DNA of 64,000 nucleotides from an uncultured Eubacteriales bacterium (GCA_900317515.1 ONHA01000003.1:1-64000); one strand, 5' to 3'. Shown: positions 35,749-45,452, numbered from the stretch's first letter. Numbers and translations are program-made. The notes: a model not told the origin generated them from the letters alone.

Positions 35749-36810
35749 CTACTCCTCCGCGGGATCCCCCGTCTCTTTTCTGAAGATCTCGTTCAGGGAC
35801 TTCCGGACCTCCTTCAGGTTGCTCATGACCTTCTCATAGTCCATACGCTTCGGTCCGATGATGCCGATCGTGCCCTGCATGCCCTCACCGAGGTCGTAGG
35901 TCGCGGTGACGACGCTGCAGTCCTTCATGGATTCGACCGGGCCCTCATCGCCGATGTAGACCTGAATACCGGTCTCGTCCCGGTTTTCATTTTTCTCGGT
36001 CTCCATGACGAAATCCCGAAGATTGCTCTTGTCCTCGATCGTCGTGATGAGCCGCCGCGCTCTCTCGCTGTCCGCGAGCTCCGGATACCGGAAAATGTTG
36101 TTGGCCCCGCTCGTATAGATCTGCATGTTCTCGTCGGTCTCCGCCCGGATCACCTCGGCGATCGTGTCGAGCACGTCGTTGATGACCGCTGCGTGGCCGC
36201 CTGCCTCTTCCTTTATATTGGAAATGAGACCCAGATTGATCTCCGCCAGCGTAAGCCCGTTGAGCCTTGTGTTGAGGAGCAGGTTCAGCTTTAAGACCGT
36301 CTCCTCGTCAATCGGCTCCGGCAGGTCGATGATGTGGTTCTTCACAACATTGCCCTCGATGACGACGACGTTTAAGAGCTGCGTCGGCGATACGCGGGAG
36401 AGCTGGATGAACTTCACTTTATTTCCCTTGTAGGAAGGCGCGGAGATCATCGTCGTGTAGTTGGTCTGGTTGGCCAGGAACTTCACGACCTGCTTTAAGA
36501 GCTCCTCCATTCGGCTGGTCCGCGCGATCATCATGGAGTTCATCACGGAGACTTCCCTGGTCTTCTCCTGCACGAGGGAGTCGACGTAGTAGCGGTAGCC
36601 CTTGTCGGAAGGGATCCTGCCGGCGGAGGTGTGAGGCTGAATGATGAAGCCCAGCTCCTCCAGATCCGACATCTCGTTGCGGATCGTCGCCGAGCTCAGG
36701 TTGAGGTCCGTGTACTTTGAGATCGTCCGCGAACCGACCGGCTCACCCGTCTCAAGATATGTCCGGATAATGGCATTCAGAATTGTCTGCTTTCTCTGGT
36801 CCAGTTCCAA
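35749..36810 (-). CDS. hrcA: Heat-inducible transcription repressor HrcA
   Basis: Binds CIRCE operators to repress class I heat-shock genes. An N-terminal winged helix (DQRKQTILNAIIRTYLETGEP, SSATIRNEMSDLEELG) is followed by HTSAGRIPSDKGYRYYVD and a GAF-like core. 353 residues. The start is TTG at 36810 with AAAGGGGGG upstream. A perfect CIRCE lies in its own leader, so it is autoregulated; a second near-perfect CIRCE in this window precedes ftsH. Confidence 0.97.
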   Translation of the reverse strand: MELDQRKQTILNAIIRTYLETGEPVGSRTISKYTDLNLSSATIRNEMSDLEELGFIIQPHTSAGRIPSDKGYRYYVDSLVQEKTREVSVMNSMMIARTSRMEELLKQVVKFLANQTNYTTMISAPSYKGNKVKFIQLSRVSPTQLLNVVVIEGNVVKNHIIDLPEPIDEETVLKLNLLLNTRLNGLTLAEINLGLISNIKEEAGGHAAVINDVLDTIAEVIRAETDENMQIYTSGANNIFRYPELADSERARRLITTIEDKSNLRDFVMETEKNENRDETGIQVYIGDEGPVESMKDCSVVTATYDLGEGMQGTIGIIGPKRMDYEKVMSNLKEVRKSLNEIFRKETGDPAEE

Positions 36811-36835
36811 AGCGGACCCCCCTTTCCTTTATCTG

Positions 36836-36862
36836 TTAGCACTCATTCTGTTGGAGTGCTAA
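36836..36862. promoter_or_regulatory. Perfect CIRCE operator of the hrcA operon
   Basis: TTAGCACTC, nine bases, GAGTGCTAA, 26 bases upstream of the hrcA start and downstream of its promoter. Confidence 0.97.
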
Positions 36863-36874
36863 CATCTAAGTAGT

Positions 36875-36903
36875 AATATAAACCCCTTTCCTCTCCTTGT
36901 CAA
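36875..36903 (-). promoter_or_regulatory. hrcA operon promoter
   Basis: -35 TTGACA (36898-36903), 17-base spacer, -10 TATATT (36875-36880). Confidence 0.88.
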
Positions 36904-36932
36904 CCACAAAATTATAAAATATCAGAGAAAAA

Positions 36933-36960
36933 GGGACGGTTCTCCGCGGAGAACCGTCCC
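36933..36960. repeat. Perfect 28-base palindrome, GGGACGGTTCTCC family, copy 2
   Basis: Two 14-base arms (GGGACGGTTCTCCG and its complement) with no spacer. On the minus strand it is followed by TTTTT, so it may also act as the terminator of the SPFH gene that ends at 36978. It lies 29 bases upstream of the hrcA -35 box. Confidence 0.88.
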
Positions 36961-36977
36961 GGTAAGTCGATCAACTG

Positions 36978-37985
36978 TTATTCAATTAGTCCGGCCATCC
37001 TTCTGGTCTCCGGCGACTTCTCGTCGTCCTCGCAGCAGGGATCCTCCTCTGCCGCCGGCGCCGGCTTCGGGGTCTTGTCGACCGGCGTCGCATCGCCGAG
37101 CCCTGTCGCCTCGGAAACCAGCCCCAGCGAGGAGATCACGCCGGCCAGGTCCGTCGGCATGTAGATCTTCGTTGCACGGCCGTCGGCGACATTTTTCAGC
37201 GCCTCGAGACCTTTCAGCTTGAGGACCGACGCGTCCGCGTTGGCCTCCTTCAGGGCCTTCAGACCGTTGGCCTCCGCCTCATAGACCAGGGCGATCGAGC
37301 GGGCGCGGCCTTCCGCGAGAGCGATCTGCGCATCGCGCTCCGCCTCGGCGGCCAGGATCTTCGCCTGCTTGTCACCTTCCGCGCGGGCGACGACGGATTC
37401 CTTGTGAGCGGACGCTTCCAGGATCGTCTGTCTCTTTTCGCGCTCGGCCTTCATCTGCTTCTCCATCGCGCTCTGGATCTCTGCCGGCGGGATGATGTTC
37501 TTCAGCTCGACACGGGTGACCTTGATGCCCCAGGCGTCGGTCGCGACGTCGAGGATCTGCTGCATCTGAGCATTGATGATATCACGGCTGGTCAGGGTCT
37601 GGTCGAGCTCCATGCCGCCGATGATGTTTCGAAGGGTTGTCGCGTTCAGGTTTTCAAGAGCGCTGACCGGGCGGTCGACACCGTAGGTGTAAAGCCTCGG
37701 ATCAAAGATCTTGAAGTAAACGACCGTATCGATCTTCATCGTGACGTTATCCTTCGTGATAACGGACGAAGGCGCGAAGTCACAGACCTGCTCCTTCAGG
37801 GACACGCGGCTCGCGATCCTCTCGACAAACGGGATCTTGAAATGAAGACCGTGCTCCCAGGTTGTCCTGTAGCTGCCGAAGAACTCAACGATGTAGGCGT
37901 ATGCCTGCGGAACGACCTGCACACAGGATATGACGATGCCGATGAGAAGCAGCGCCAGAACGATCAGAAAAATAGCTCCCAACAT
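36978..37985 (-). CDS. SPFH/band 7 (stomatin-like, QmcA-type) membrane protein
   Basis: One N-terminal membrane helix (about 2-24) is followed by the SPFH domain (VPQAYAYIVEFFGSYRTTWEHGLHF, shown in fragments) with VSLKEQ and a coiled coil rich in Ala and Glu (AERDAQIALAEGRARSIAL), then a Pro/Asp/Glu-rich tail. Such proteins build membrane microdomains and modulate FtsH-type proteases. The ATG at 37985 is eight bases after AGGAGG; an ATG two codons earlier is too close to it. No NfeD gene is adjacent. It has its own promoter. Confidence 0.9.
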   Translation of the reverse strand: MLGAIFLIVLALLLIGIVISCVQVVPQAYAYIVEFFGSYRTTWEHGLHFKIPFVERIASRVSLKEQVCDFAPSSVITKDNVTMKIDTVVYFKIFDPRLYTYGVDRPVSALENLNATTLRNIIGGMELDQTLTSRDIINAQMQQILDVATDAWGIKVTRVELKNIIPPAEIQSAMEKQMKAEREKRQTILEASAHKESVVARAEGDKQAKILAAEAERDAQIALAEGRARSIALVYEAEANGLKALKEANADASVLKLKGLEALKNVADGRATKIYMPTDLAGVISSLGLVSEATGLGDATPVDKTPKPAPAAEEDPCCEDDEKSPETRRMAGLIE

Positions 37986-38020
37986 ACTCATTTCCTCCTT
38001 ATCAGACTACGTTTGTGATT

Positions 38021-38071
38021 ATTGCCAAATCACTGACATTAATTATATCATCATATATCTATTTTGGCAAT
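38021..38071. promoter_or_regulatory. SPFH gene promoter flanked by inverted repeat
   Basis: -35 TTGCCA (38065-38070), 17-base spacer and -10 TATAAT (38042-38047). Nine-base arms ATTGCCAAA (38021-38029) and TTTGGCAAT (38063-38071) flank the core promoter, one arm covering the -35 box: a possible two-site operator. Confidence 0.7.
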
Positions 38072-38085
38072 ATCCTCCGCATTCT

Positions 38086-38265
38086 TTACATCTGGTGGCG
38101 GACCACCGCGTACTCGTCCCCGTTCCGGTAGAACGGGCAGATTTTCCTGGGCGACGTGACCAGCCGGACGTAATCGTCCTCGTCCATATCGACCGCGCAG
38201 TACTCCCAGTCCTCCTCCTCGTCGTACACGAAGTTCGCGCAGGTGTCGCACATATTTCCGTCCAT
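38086..38265 (-). CDS. DUF6472 family mini-protein (four-cysteine)
   Basis: 59-residue acidic protein starting MDGNMCDTCANFVYDEEED and ending VVRHQM. Four cysteines (positions 6, 9, 23 and 43) in a C-X2-C, YC, C pattern suggest a small zinc-binding fold. Similar short proteins occur widely in Lachnospiraceae; function unknown. GAGGAGG lies five bases before the ATG. It follows uvrB after 10 bases and is probably in the same transcript. Confidence 0.82.
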   Translation of the reverse strand: MDGNMCDTCANFVYDEEEDWEYCAVDMDEDDYVRLVTSPRKICPFYRNGDEYAVVRHQM

Positions 38266-38275
38266 GATTTCCTCC

Positions 38276-40378
38276 TCACGCCATGCCGCCGCGGTTCTTC
38301 CGGCGGGCCTTGTTGTAGGTCTTGTAGGTCCTCTTCGGCTGCTCCTTCACCGCGTCCATGGTCTTCTGCCTGGCCTTCCGCACGCGCCGCTCGGTGTCGG
38401 AGACATCGTCCAGGTTCTGCCGAAGCTCGATCATCTTGTCGCGCAGCTCCGCGGCCATCTCGAAGTTGAGCTCCGCTGCCGCCGCCCGCATCTGCTTCTC
38501 CACCTTGGCGATGAGGTCCTCCAGCTCGGCCCGGGACATATCCTCCGGATCCTTCTCGAGCTTCTTCTCGGTCTTCGCGACCTCCTTCGAGATGGAAATA
38601 AGATCCCGCACCGCCTTTTTGATCGTCGTGGGCGTGATCCCGTGCTCCTCGTTGTACTTCTGCTGGATCGCCCGGCGGCGGTTTGTCTCCTTAATCGCCC
38701 TGTCCATCGAGTCCGTCATATTGTCGGCGTACATGATGACGTGGCCTTCCGCATTTCTCGAAGCGCGCCCGATCGTCTGGATGAGGGAGGTCTCCGAGCG
38801 GAGGAAGCCTTCCTTGTCCGCATCCAGGATCGCGACCAGCGTGATCTCCGGGATATCCAGGCCTTCGCGCAGGAGGTTGATGCCCACGAGGACATCGAAA
38901 ACATCCAGACGCATGTCCCGGATGATCTCGGCCCGCTCCAGCGTGTCGATGTCGGAGTGCAGGTAGCGGACCCGGATCCCCAGATCCTTCATATAATCGG
39001 TGAGGTCCTCTGCCATCCGCTTGGTGAGCGTCGTGACCAGCACCTTCCCGTGCTTTTCGATCTCCTTGTTGACCTCTCCGACCAGGTCATCGATCTGGCC
39101 CTCGATCGGCCGGACGTCGACGCTCGGGTCGAGAAGCCCGGTCGGCCGGATCACCTGCTCGGCCCGGAGGAGCTCATGCTCGGCCTCGTATTTGCCCGGG
39201 GTCGCCGAGACAAACAGGATCTGGTCGATCCTCTCCTCCCACTCGCTGAAGTTGAGCGGCCGGTTGTCCAGGGCGCTCGGCAGGCGGAAGCCGTAGTCCA
39301 CCAGAGTCATCTTACGGTTTCGGTCTCCGTTATACATCGCACCGATCTGCGGGACGGTCATGTGGGACTCGTCGACGATGATGAGAAATTCATTTTTAAA
39401 ATAATCGATGAGCGTGTAGGGCGGATCCCCCTCGTGCCTTCCGGTCAGGTGGCGGGAATAGTTCTCGATGCCGGAGCAGAAGCCCGTCTCCCGCATCATC
39501 TCGACGTCGAAGGAGGTCCTCTCCTCGATCCGCTGGGCCTCGATCAGCTTGTCATGGCTCTTGAAAAATAAAACCCGCTCGCGGCACTCCTCCTCGATAT
39601 CCTTGCAGGCCGCATTCATGCGCTCCGGCGGAACGACATAGAAGGAGGCCGGATAGATGGCCGCGTGCATGAGCTCCGCCGTCACATCCCCGGTCAGCGG
39701 GTCGATCCTCGTGACCCGGTCGATCTCATCCCCGAAGAACTCGATCCGGAGAGCATACTCGTTGTTGTCCGCCGGGATCACCTCCAGCGTGTCGCCCTTC
39801 ACGCGGAAGGTGCCGCGGTGGAAGTCCATTTCATTTCTCTCATACTGCATGTCGATGAGCTCGCGGATCAGGGTATCCCGGTCCTTCTCCATGCCGGGCC
39901 GCACGGAGGTCATCATGTTGGCGAAGTCCTCCGGCGCGCCGATGCCGTAAATGCAGGAGACCGAGGCCACAATGATCACGTCCCGCCGCTCCGAGAGCGA
40001 CGAGAGGGCCGACAGCCTCAGCTTGTCGATCTCGTCGTTGACCGCCGAATCCTTGGCGATGTAGGTGTCCGAGGCCGGCACGTAGGCCTCCGGCTGATAG
40101 TAATCATAATAGGAAACAAAATATTCCACCGCATTCTCGGGGAAGAACTCCTTGAACTCGCTGTAGAGCTGGCCCGCAAGCGTCTTGTTGTGGGCGATCA
40201 CCAGCGTGGGCTTCTGCAGCTGTTCGATGATGTTGGCCATCGTGAAGGTCTTGCCCGAACCGGTCACGCCGAGCAGGGTCTCCGTCTGGTTGCCCTCGCG
40301 GAAGCCCTCAACGAGCGCCCTGACCGCTTCCGGCTGGTCGCCCGTCGGCTTGAATTCCGAATGAAGTTTAAATTCCAT
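38276..40378 (-). CDS. uvrB: Excinuclease ABC subunit B
   Basis: DNA damage recognition helicase of nucleotide excision repair. It has Walker [14 protein letters not shown], the beta-hairpin [12 protein letters not shown], helicase motifs DESH and QTIGRASRN, and the C-terminal UVR motif ([19 protein letters not shown]) that contacts UvrC. 700 residues from the ATG at 40378, which has AGAGGA six bases upstream. uvrA and uvrC are not adjacent in this window. Confidence 0.98.
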   Translation of the reverse strand: MEFKLHSEFKPTGDQPEAVRALVEGFREGNQTETLLGVTGSGKTFTMANIIEQLQKPTLVIAHNKTLAGQLYSEFKEFFPENAVEYFVSYYDYYQPEAYVPASDTYIAKDSAVNDEIDKLRLSALSSLSERRDVIIVASVSCIYGIGAPEDFANMMTSVRPGMEKDRDTLIRELIDMQYERNEMDFHRGTFRVKGDTLEVIPADNNEYALRIEFFGDEIDRVTRIDPLTGDVTAELMHAAIYPASFYVVPPERMNAACKDIEEECRERVLFFKSHDKLIEAQRIEERTSFDVEMMRETGFCSGIENYSRHLTGRHEGDPPYTLIDYFKNEFLIIVDESHMTVPQIGAMYNGDRNRKMTLVDYGFRLPSALDNRPLNFSEWEERIDQILFVSATPGKYEAEHELLRAEQVIRPTGLLDPSVDVRPIEGQIDDLVGEVNKEIEKHGKVLVTTLTKRMAEDLTDYMKDLGIRVRYLHSDIDTLERAEIIRDMRLDVFDVLVGINLLREGLDIPEITLVAILDADKEGFLRSETSLIQTIGRASRNAEGHVIMYADNMTDSMDRAIKETNRRRAIQQKYNEEHGITPTTIKKAVRDLISISKEVAKTEKKLEKDPEDMSRAELEDLIAKVEKQMRAAAAELNFEMAAELRDKMIELRQNLDDVSDTERRVRKARQKTMDAVKEQPKRTYKTYNKARRKNRGGMA

Positions 40379-40404
40379 GATCATTCCTCTGCATTATACA
40401 ACGA

Positions 40405-40430
40405 AAGGCTGCCCGCGGGCGGACAGCCTT
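40405..40430. terminator. Hairpin between ftsX and uvrB
   Basis: AAGGCTG-based GC stem with a two-base loop and one G-U pair. The T-run is on the plus strand side; on the minus strand it is short, so strength after ftsX is uncertain. Confidence 0.5.
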
Positions 40431-40435
40431 GTTTT

Positions 40436-41347
40436 TTACACTGAGAGATGCTTTCTGACCGTGATGATCGAGCCGAAGAGGCCGATGCCGACGCCCAGAA
40501 GCAGGCCTACCGGAACGAGCGTCCTGAAGACGACCATTGTATCCGGCAGCGACGATGCGATCGTCGAGAGTATGTCAAACCGGGAGAGCAGGGCTCCGAC
40601 CAGCCTGTCATACGCAAAATACATGACGGTAAGCGGCAGCACCGCACCGATCGCACCGAGAAGGATACCTTCGACGATGAACGGCGCTCTTACGAACGCG
40701 TCCGTGGCTCCGATATACTTCATGATGGCGATCTCATGCCGGCGCACCGAGATACCGATGCTGACCGTATTGGAAATGAGGAACACCGCCACGACCAGCA
40801 GGATCGCGATGATTGCGATGGAGCCGTAGGTCATCAGCGTGTTGAATGCCGTGAGGGTCTTGACCGCGTTCGCGGACTGGTTGACCTGACGGACATTTTC
40901 AATCGCCTCGATCTTTGCTACGACCTCATCCTGGTTCTCGATCTCATCGACATGGACCGTGTAGCTGGCGGAATCCGCCAGAGGATTGTCAGCGCGGAAG
41001 CTTTCGGCGAACTCTTCATTTCCCTCGAAATACTCGTTGCTGAACTGTTCCCAGGCCTCCTCCGGAGAGGTGTAGGCGATATCGGAGACGTGCTCGATCT
41101 TCTCGATCTCCGCGCCGATTTCCTTGATGCGCTCATCGGTCGTTCCGACATCGAAGAGAACAGAGACGCCTACCTCCTCCTCCAGCGTCCGGATCATGTA
41201 GTTGACATTGATCAGGATCGAGAAAAAGATGCTGAAGAGGAAGATGCAGGCCGCCATGGTCGCGATGGAAGCCATCGAGAACATGCGGTTGCGCCAGATG
41301 TTCTTAAAACCCTGCTTGATGTTGTAGAAGAGTGAACTAGGCCTCAT
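40436..41347 (-). CDS. ftsX: Cell division ABC-like permease FtsX
   Basis: Membrane partner of FtsE; together they activate peptidoglycan hydrolases through an extracellular loop. Four membrane segments (about 20-43, 168-192, 220-245, 262-292) and one large extracytoplasmic domain (residues 45-165) match FtsX, as does the FKNIWRNRMFSMASIATM start. 303 residues. It overlaps the ftsE end by 11 bases. No hydrolase gene is adjacent. Confidence 0.95.
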   Translation of the reverse strand: MRPSSLFYNIKQGFKNIWRNRMFSMASIATMAACIFLFSIFFSILINVNYMIRTLEEEVGVSVLFDVGTTDERIKEIGAEIEKIEHVSDIAYTSPEEAWEQFSNEYFEGNEEFAESFRADNPLADSASYTVHVDEIENQDEVVAKIEAIENVRQVNQSANAVKTLTAFNTLMTYGSIAIIAILLVVAVFLISNTVSIGISVRRHEIAIMKYIGATDAFVRAPFIVEGILLGAIGAVLPLTVMYFAYDRLVGALLSRFDILSTIASSLPDTMVVFRTLVPVGLLLGVGIGLFGSIITVRKHLSV

Positions 41348-42020
41348 GGTACTTGCCCTCCTCTACATCGCTTGCGATGATGCCGCGGCGCATCGTGATG
41401 ACGCGCTTGTGGAACATATCGACCAGCTCTCTGTTGTGGGTAACGACAAGAACCGTCGTTCCGTTGTCGTTGATCTTCTGCAGCAGGTTCATGATGTCCA
41501 GCGAGTTTCTCGGGTCAAGGTTACCCGTCGGCTCATCCGCGAGGAGAAGCGCCGGCCGGTTGACGATTGCCCTCGCAACCGCGACTCTCTGCTGCTCACC
41601 GCCGGAAAGCTGGCGCGGGAGTGAGCGGTATTTCTCCGCAAGCCCGACCATCTGAAGCACCTCCGGCACACGCTTTTTAATTTTTCTGCCCGGTATCTCG
41701 ACAACATGCTGCGCAAATGCAACGTTCTCGTAGACGTTGCGGTCGTTCAGCAGGCGGAAATCCTGGAATACAACCCCGATCTCGCGCCGATATTTCGGAA
41801 TATCCTTATGCCGCAGCGTTGAGAGGACGTGGTCATTGACCGTGATCTGGCCGCTCGTCGGCGCCAGCTCATGCAGAAGAAGCTTGATCAGGGTCGATTT
41901 GCCCGAACCGCTCTCTCCGACAACAAAGACGAACTCCCCTTTATTGACATGCAGCGTGATGTCGTTGACCGCAGGCTGACCCTTTTCGTAAGATTTACTT
42001 ACGTGGTCAAGATCGATCAT
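41337..42020 (-). CDS. ftsE: Cell division ATP-binding protein FtsE
   Basis: ATPase of the FtsEX complex. 227 residues with Walker A GESGSGKST, VVFQDFRLL, signature LSGGEQQR, Walker B LLLADEPTGNLD and VLVVTHN. The opening MIDLDHVSKSYEKGQPAVNDI is typical of FtsE. It starts the two-gene operon with ftsX, and its last codons overlap ftsX. Confidence 0.96.
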   Translation of the reverse strand: MIDLDHVSKSYEKGQPAVNDITLHVNKGEFVFVVGESGSGKSTLIKLLLHELAPTSGQITVNDHVLSTLRHKDIPKYRREIGVVFQDFRLLNDRNVYENVAFAQHVVEIPGRKIKKRVPEVLQMVGLAEKYRSLPRQLSGGEQQRVAVARAIVNRPALLLADEPTGNLDPRNSLDIMNLLQKINDNGTTVLVVTHNRELVDMFHKRVITMRRGIIASDVEEGKYHEA

Positions 42021-42054
42021 AGTAAAACCTCCTTTAATTTACTGCCTTCGCGCT

Positions 42055-42084
42055 ATTATAAGACGAAAAGGAGGTTTTTGTAAA
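42055..42084 (-). promoter_or_regulatory. ftsEX promoter
   Basis: -35 TTTACA (42079-42084), 18-base spacer, -10 TATAAT (42055-42060). Confidence 0.75.
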
Positions 42085-42114
42085 GCCTTCTTTCAAAAAC
42101 CCTCTGTTTTAACC

Positions 42115-43206
42115 TCAATAATCCATCGTCTCCATATATTTCATGTATCTTACGACCATGAGCGCGATCTTAAATGTGATGGCATCGTCGAAGACACGAA
42201 GATCAAGCCCGGTGCTCTTCTGGAGCTTGTCGAGACGGTAGACCAGCGTATTTCTGTGGATATACAGCTGGCGGGAGGTCTCGGAAACGTTCAGGCTGTT
42301 CTCGAAGAACTTGTTGATCGTCGTCAGTGTCTCATCATCGAAATCATCCGGGGACTTCTCGGTGAAGATCTCCTTGATGAACATCTTGCAGAGCGGAATC
42401 GGCAGCTGGTAGATCAGGCGTCCGATGCCGAGCTGGCTGTAGGCGATGACATTCTGGTCATCGAAAAAGATCTTGCCGACATCCAGCGCCATCCTGGCCT
42501 CCTTGTAGGAGCGGGATACCTCGCGGATCTCGGACACCGCGTTGCCGTAGGCGACGTGAAGGTTCTCCACGTTCTCTCCGCCGGCTTCCAGCGTGCGGAC
42601 GATGTTCTCGGCGATCTCCTTCATCTCCCGGTGGCCGTCGGTCCCCTTGAGTTCCTTGATCACGATGATGCTGTTCTCATCCACCGCGGTGATGAAATCA
42701 TTTTTCGATTTCGCAAACAGGGCCTTGACCGCCTCAAGCGAACCGTAGTCGCGGGGCTGGTTCGACTCAAGAATATAGACGACACGGCGGACGTTGGTCG
42801 CGATATGCAGCTTGACCGCCCTGTTCATGACATCCACGAGGAGCAGGTTGTCGAGCAGGAGGTTCTTGATAAAGTTGTCCTTGTCAAAATGCTCCTTGTA
42901 GGCAACCAGCAGGTTGTGGAGCTGGAACGCAGCCAGCTTGCCGACCATCGCGGCATCCTCACCGCCGGATACGATCACCACGAATTCGATGTTGTAGTCA
43001 TCGTAGACCTTTAAGTACATGCTGCCCCGTATCTCCTGGAATTCAGCCTGGGATTCCACAAAGCTGACGATGTCCGCCTTGCTTACGATAGCTTCATCGA
43101 CGGTCGAAGCCACCACCTTGCCTTCGAGATCGACAAGGATGAGCTCGCACTTTGAGATATTCCTGATTCCGTTGATCGTGTCCTGCAATACGAGATTTGA
43201 TATCAT
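42115..43206 (-). CDS. CdaR/PucR-type transcriptional regulator
   Basis: 363-residue regulator with an N-terminal sugar-diacid-recognition-like domain (about 1-130), a GGDEF-like central part and a C-terminal PucR-type helix-turn-helix (SLNVSETSRQLYIHRNTLVYRL, seen at about 315-336). It lies 57 bases downstream of glnN, without a clear terminator between, so the two are likely co-transcribed. Its ligand is unknown; control of glnN or a neighbour is possible but not shown by the sequence. Confidence 0.85.
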   Translation of the reverse strand: MISNLVLQDTINGIRNISKCELILVDLEGKVVASTVDEAIVSKADIVSFVESQAEFQEIRGSMYLKVYDDYNIEFVVIVSGGEDAAMVGKLAAFQLHNLLVAYKEHFDKDNFIKNLLLDNLLLVDVMNRAVKLHIATNVRRVVYILESNQPRDYGSLEAVKALFAKSKNDFITAVDENSIIVIKELKGTDGHREMKEIAENIVRTLEAGGENVENLHVAYGNAVSEIREVSRSYKEARMALDVGKIFFDDQNVIAYSQLGIGRLIYQLPIPLCKMFIKEIFTEKSPDDFDDETLTTINKFFENSLNVSETSRQLYIHRNTLVYRLDKLQKSTGLDLRVFDDAITFKIALMVVRYMKYMETMDY

Positions 43207-43263
43207 TTTTTCACCCTCACATCCAGTTTAACCAGTTAACGAAGTGCTGCATTTGCGTCCCTC

Positions 43264-45384
43264 TCAGACCTTGAACAGGAGGTCCGAGTAGGTCGGCATC
43301 GGCCAGTAGCTGCGCTCCACAAAACGCTCCGCCTCATCGACGGGCGCCCGGAGGAGTGCCATTCCGGGCACGATATAATCATGAAAATACACTGCCTGGG
43401 AGCGCCCCGGCTCCATCGCTTCCGCAAGGAGCGTGCATTTCTCCAGACTGTCGACTGCCGCCTGGGCTTCCGAAAGGAGTCCGGAAAGCTTCCTTAAAAC
43501 GGTCTTCTGGACCGTCGTATCCATGCCGGCAGCTTCCGCCGCGTTGGAGGCCTTTGCCAGATCACCGATGTAGCGCATGATGGCCGGAATGATATCTCTT
43601 CTCGCCATCTGCATCATCGTGCGGGCCTCTATGTTCATCGCCTTGGCGTAGGCTTCATATTTGACTTCCGAGCGGGATTCCAGTTCCGTCCGGTTAAAGA
43701 CCTTGAATTTCTCAAAAAGCTCCACGGTCTTGTCCGACGTGAGTGCCGGGATCGCGTCCACCATCGAATTGATGATCGGAAGTCCGCGTCTCTCCGCTTC
43801 CTCGGCCCATTCCTTTGAATAGCCGTTTCCGCTGTAGACGATGCGGCTGTGGGCTGCCGCGTACTCCTTGATGATATCATGGACGCAGTCCATGACTTCG
43901 CCCGGCGCGCATTTCTCGAGTCTCTCAGAGACCTCGCTGAAGCTCTCCGCGACGATCGTGTTTAAGACCGTGTTCGCGCCGGCGATGGAATCGTGGCTGC
44001 CGACCATGCGGAACTCGAACTTGTTGCCGGTGAAGGCAAACGGGCTGGTCCTGTTGCGGTCCGTGGCGTCGCGGTTCACATCCGTGAGGAAGGAGACGCC
44101 GGTCCGGAGGAACCCTCCGTCGTGGGAGCTCGTCGCCGAGCCCGTGGAGATCAGCTGGCGAAGGACATCCTCAAGCTGCTCGCCCAGGAACACCGAGATG
44201 ATGACCGGCGGGGCTTCATTTCCGCCGAGGCGCACTTCATTTCCCACATCGGCGGCCGACTCGCGGAGAAGCTCCGCGTGATTGTCCACCGCACGCAGGA
44301 TGCAGACCAGTATCAGAAGGAACTGGATATTGTCGTGGGGCGTGCTGCCCGGATCCAGAAGGTTCGTTCCGTCGTCCGTCGTGATCGACCAGTTGTCGTG
44401 CTTGCCGGACCCGTTCACCCCCGCAAACGGCTTCTCGTGCAGGAGGCAGCGGAGGCCGTGCCTGTAGGCGGTGCGCTTCAGCGTGTGCATCACGATCTGG
44501 TTGTGGTCGACCGCGATATTTGCCTTCTCGTAGATCGGAGCCAGCTCGTGCTGGGCCGGCGCGACCTCGTTGTGCTGGGTCTTGGCCGGAACGCCGAGGC
44601 GCCACAGCTCTTCATTTACATCTTTCATATATGATGCGATCCGGGGGCGAAGGGTGCCGAAATAGTGGTCATCCAGCTCCTGCCCCTTGGGAGGCATCGC
44701 ACCGAAGAGGGTCCTCCCGGTGAAGACCAGGTCCATCCTCTTCAGATATTTTTCTCTGTCAACAATAAAATATTCCTGCTCCGCGCCGACGGAAGGCTCG
44801 GCTGACCGGACCGTATCATTTCCCAGCAGCCTAAGGAGCCTTACGGTCTCGGCACTCAGGGCCTGCATGGACCGAAGAAGCGGTGTCTTCTGGTCGAGCG
44901 CCTCACCCGTGTAGGAACAGAAAGCGGTGGGAATGCAGAGCGTGGCTCCGCCCTCGTCGTGACGGACAAAGGCCGGCGACGTGCAGTCCCAGATCGTATA
45001 GCCGCGGGCTTCGAATGTCTGGCGAATACCGCCCGAAGGAAATGACGAAGCGTCCGGCTCTCCCTTGATCAGCTCCTTGCCGGAAAGGCTCATCAGAACC
45101 TTACCGTTCGGAAGCGGTGCGGATACGAAGGAGTCGTGCTTCTCGGCGGTCGCGCCCGTAAGCGGCTGGAACCAGTGCGTGTAGTGGGTGGCACCTCTCT
45201 CGATCGCCCATTCCTTCATCTCGTGGGCGATCACGTCTGCGGTCTCAAGGTCGAGCTCGGCTCCTTCCTCGATGGCGCGCTTCAGTGCCTGATAGATCTT
45301 TTTCGGGAGGCGCTTCTGCATGGTCGTGTCATTGAACACGTCCTCGCCGAAAATATCCGCTGCATTGCAGAAAGTTTCATTCAT
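43264..45384 (-). CDS. glnN: Glutamine synthetase type III (GlnN)
   Basis: Makes glutamine from glutamate, ammonia and ATP. The long 706-residue chain, VGAEQEYFIVD, the ATP-site KPFAGVNGSGKHDNWS and NKFEFRMVGS are characteristic of the dodecameric GlnN group. The start at 45384 (MNETFCNAADIFG) was chosen because an open frame extends far upstream through the fba terminator without homology. The only Shine-Dalgarno-like stretch, GGAG, is 12 bases away, so translation may be weak. Upstream of the CdaR-type regulator. Confidence 0.94.
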   Translation of the reverse strand: MNETFCNAADIFGEDVFNDTTMQKRLPKKIYQALKRAIEEGAELDLETADVIAHEMKEWAIERGATHYTHWFQPLTGATAEKHDSFVSAPLPNGKVLMSLSGKELIKGEPDASSFPSGGIRQTFEARGYTIWDCTSPAFVRHDEGGATLCIPTAFCSYTGEALDQKTPLLRSMQALSAETVRLLRLLGNDTVRSAEPSVGAEQEYFIVDREKYLKRMDLVFTGRTLFGAMPPKGQELDDHYFGTLRPRIASYMKDVNEELWRLGVPAKTQHNEVAPAQHELAPIYEKANIAVDHNQIVMHTLKRTAYRHGLRCLLHEKPFAGVNGSGKHDNWSITTDDGTNLLDPGSTPHDNIQFLLILVCILRAVDNHAELLRESAADVGNEVRLGGNEAPPVIISVFLGEQLEDVLRQLISTGSATSSHDGGFLRTGVSFLTDVNRDATDRNRTSPFAFTGNKFEFRMVGSHDSIAGANTVLNTIVAESFSEVSERLEKCAPGEVMDCVHDIIKEYAAAHSRIVYSGNGYSKEWAEEAERRGLPIINSMVDAIPALTSDKTVELFEKFKVFNRTELESRSEVKYEAYAKAMNIEARTMMQMARRDIIPAIMRYIGDLAKASNAAEAAGMDTTVQKTVLRKLSGLLSEAQAAVDSLEKCTLLAEAMEPGRSQAVYFHDYIVPGMALLRAPVDEAERFVERSYWPMPTYSDLLFKV

Positions 45385-45416
45385 GAAAATAATTAACTCC
45401 GGTTGTTTAAAAATGG

Positions 45417-45452
45417 TAAAACCGGAAGCCGAACGATGCGGTCCGGCTTCCG
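45417..45452 (-). terminator. Terminator after fba
   Basis: Nine-bp stem CGGAAGCCG/CGGCTTCCG (45423-45431 with 45444-45452) followed on the minus strand by GGTTTTA. Confidence 0.75.

Noticed and set aside
38243..39571. 442-residue plus-strand open frame
   Set aside because: Lies opposite uvrB; no family pattern and no ribosome binding site.
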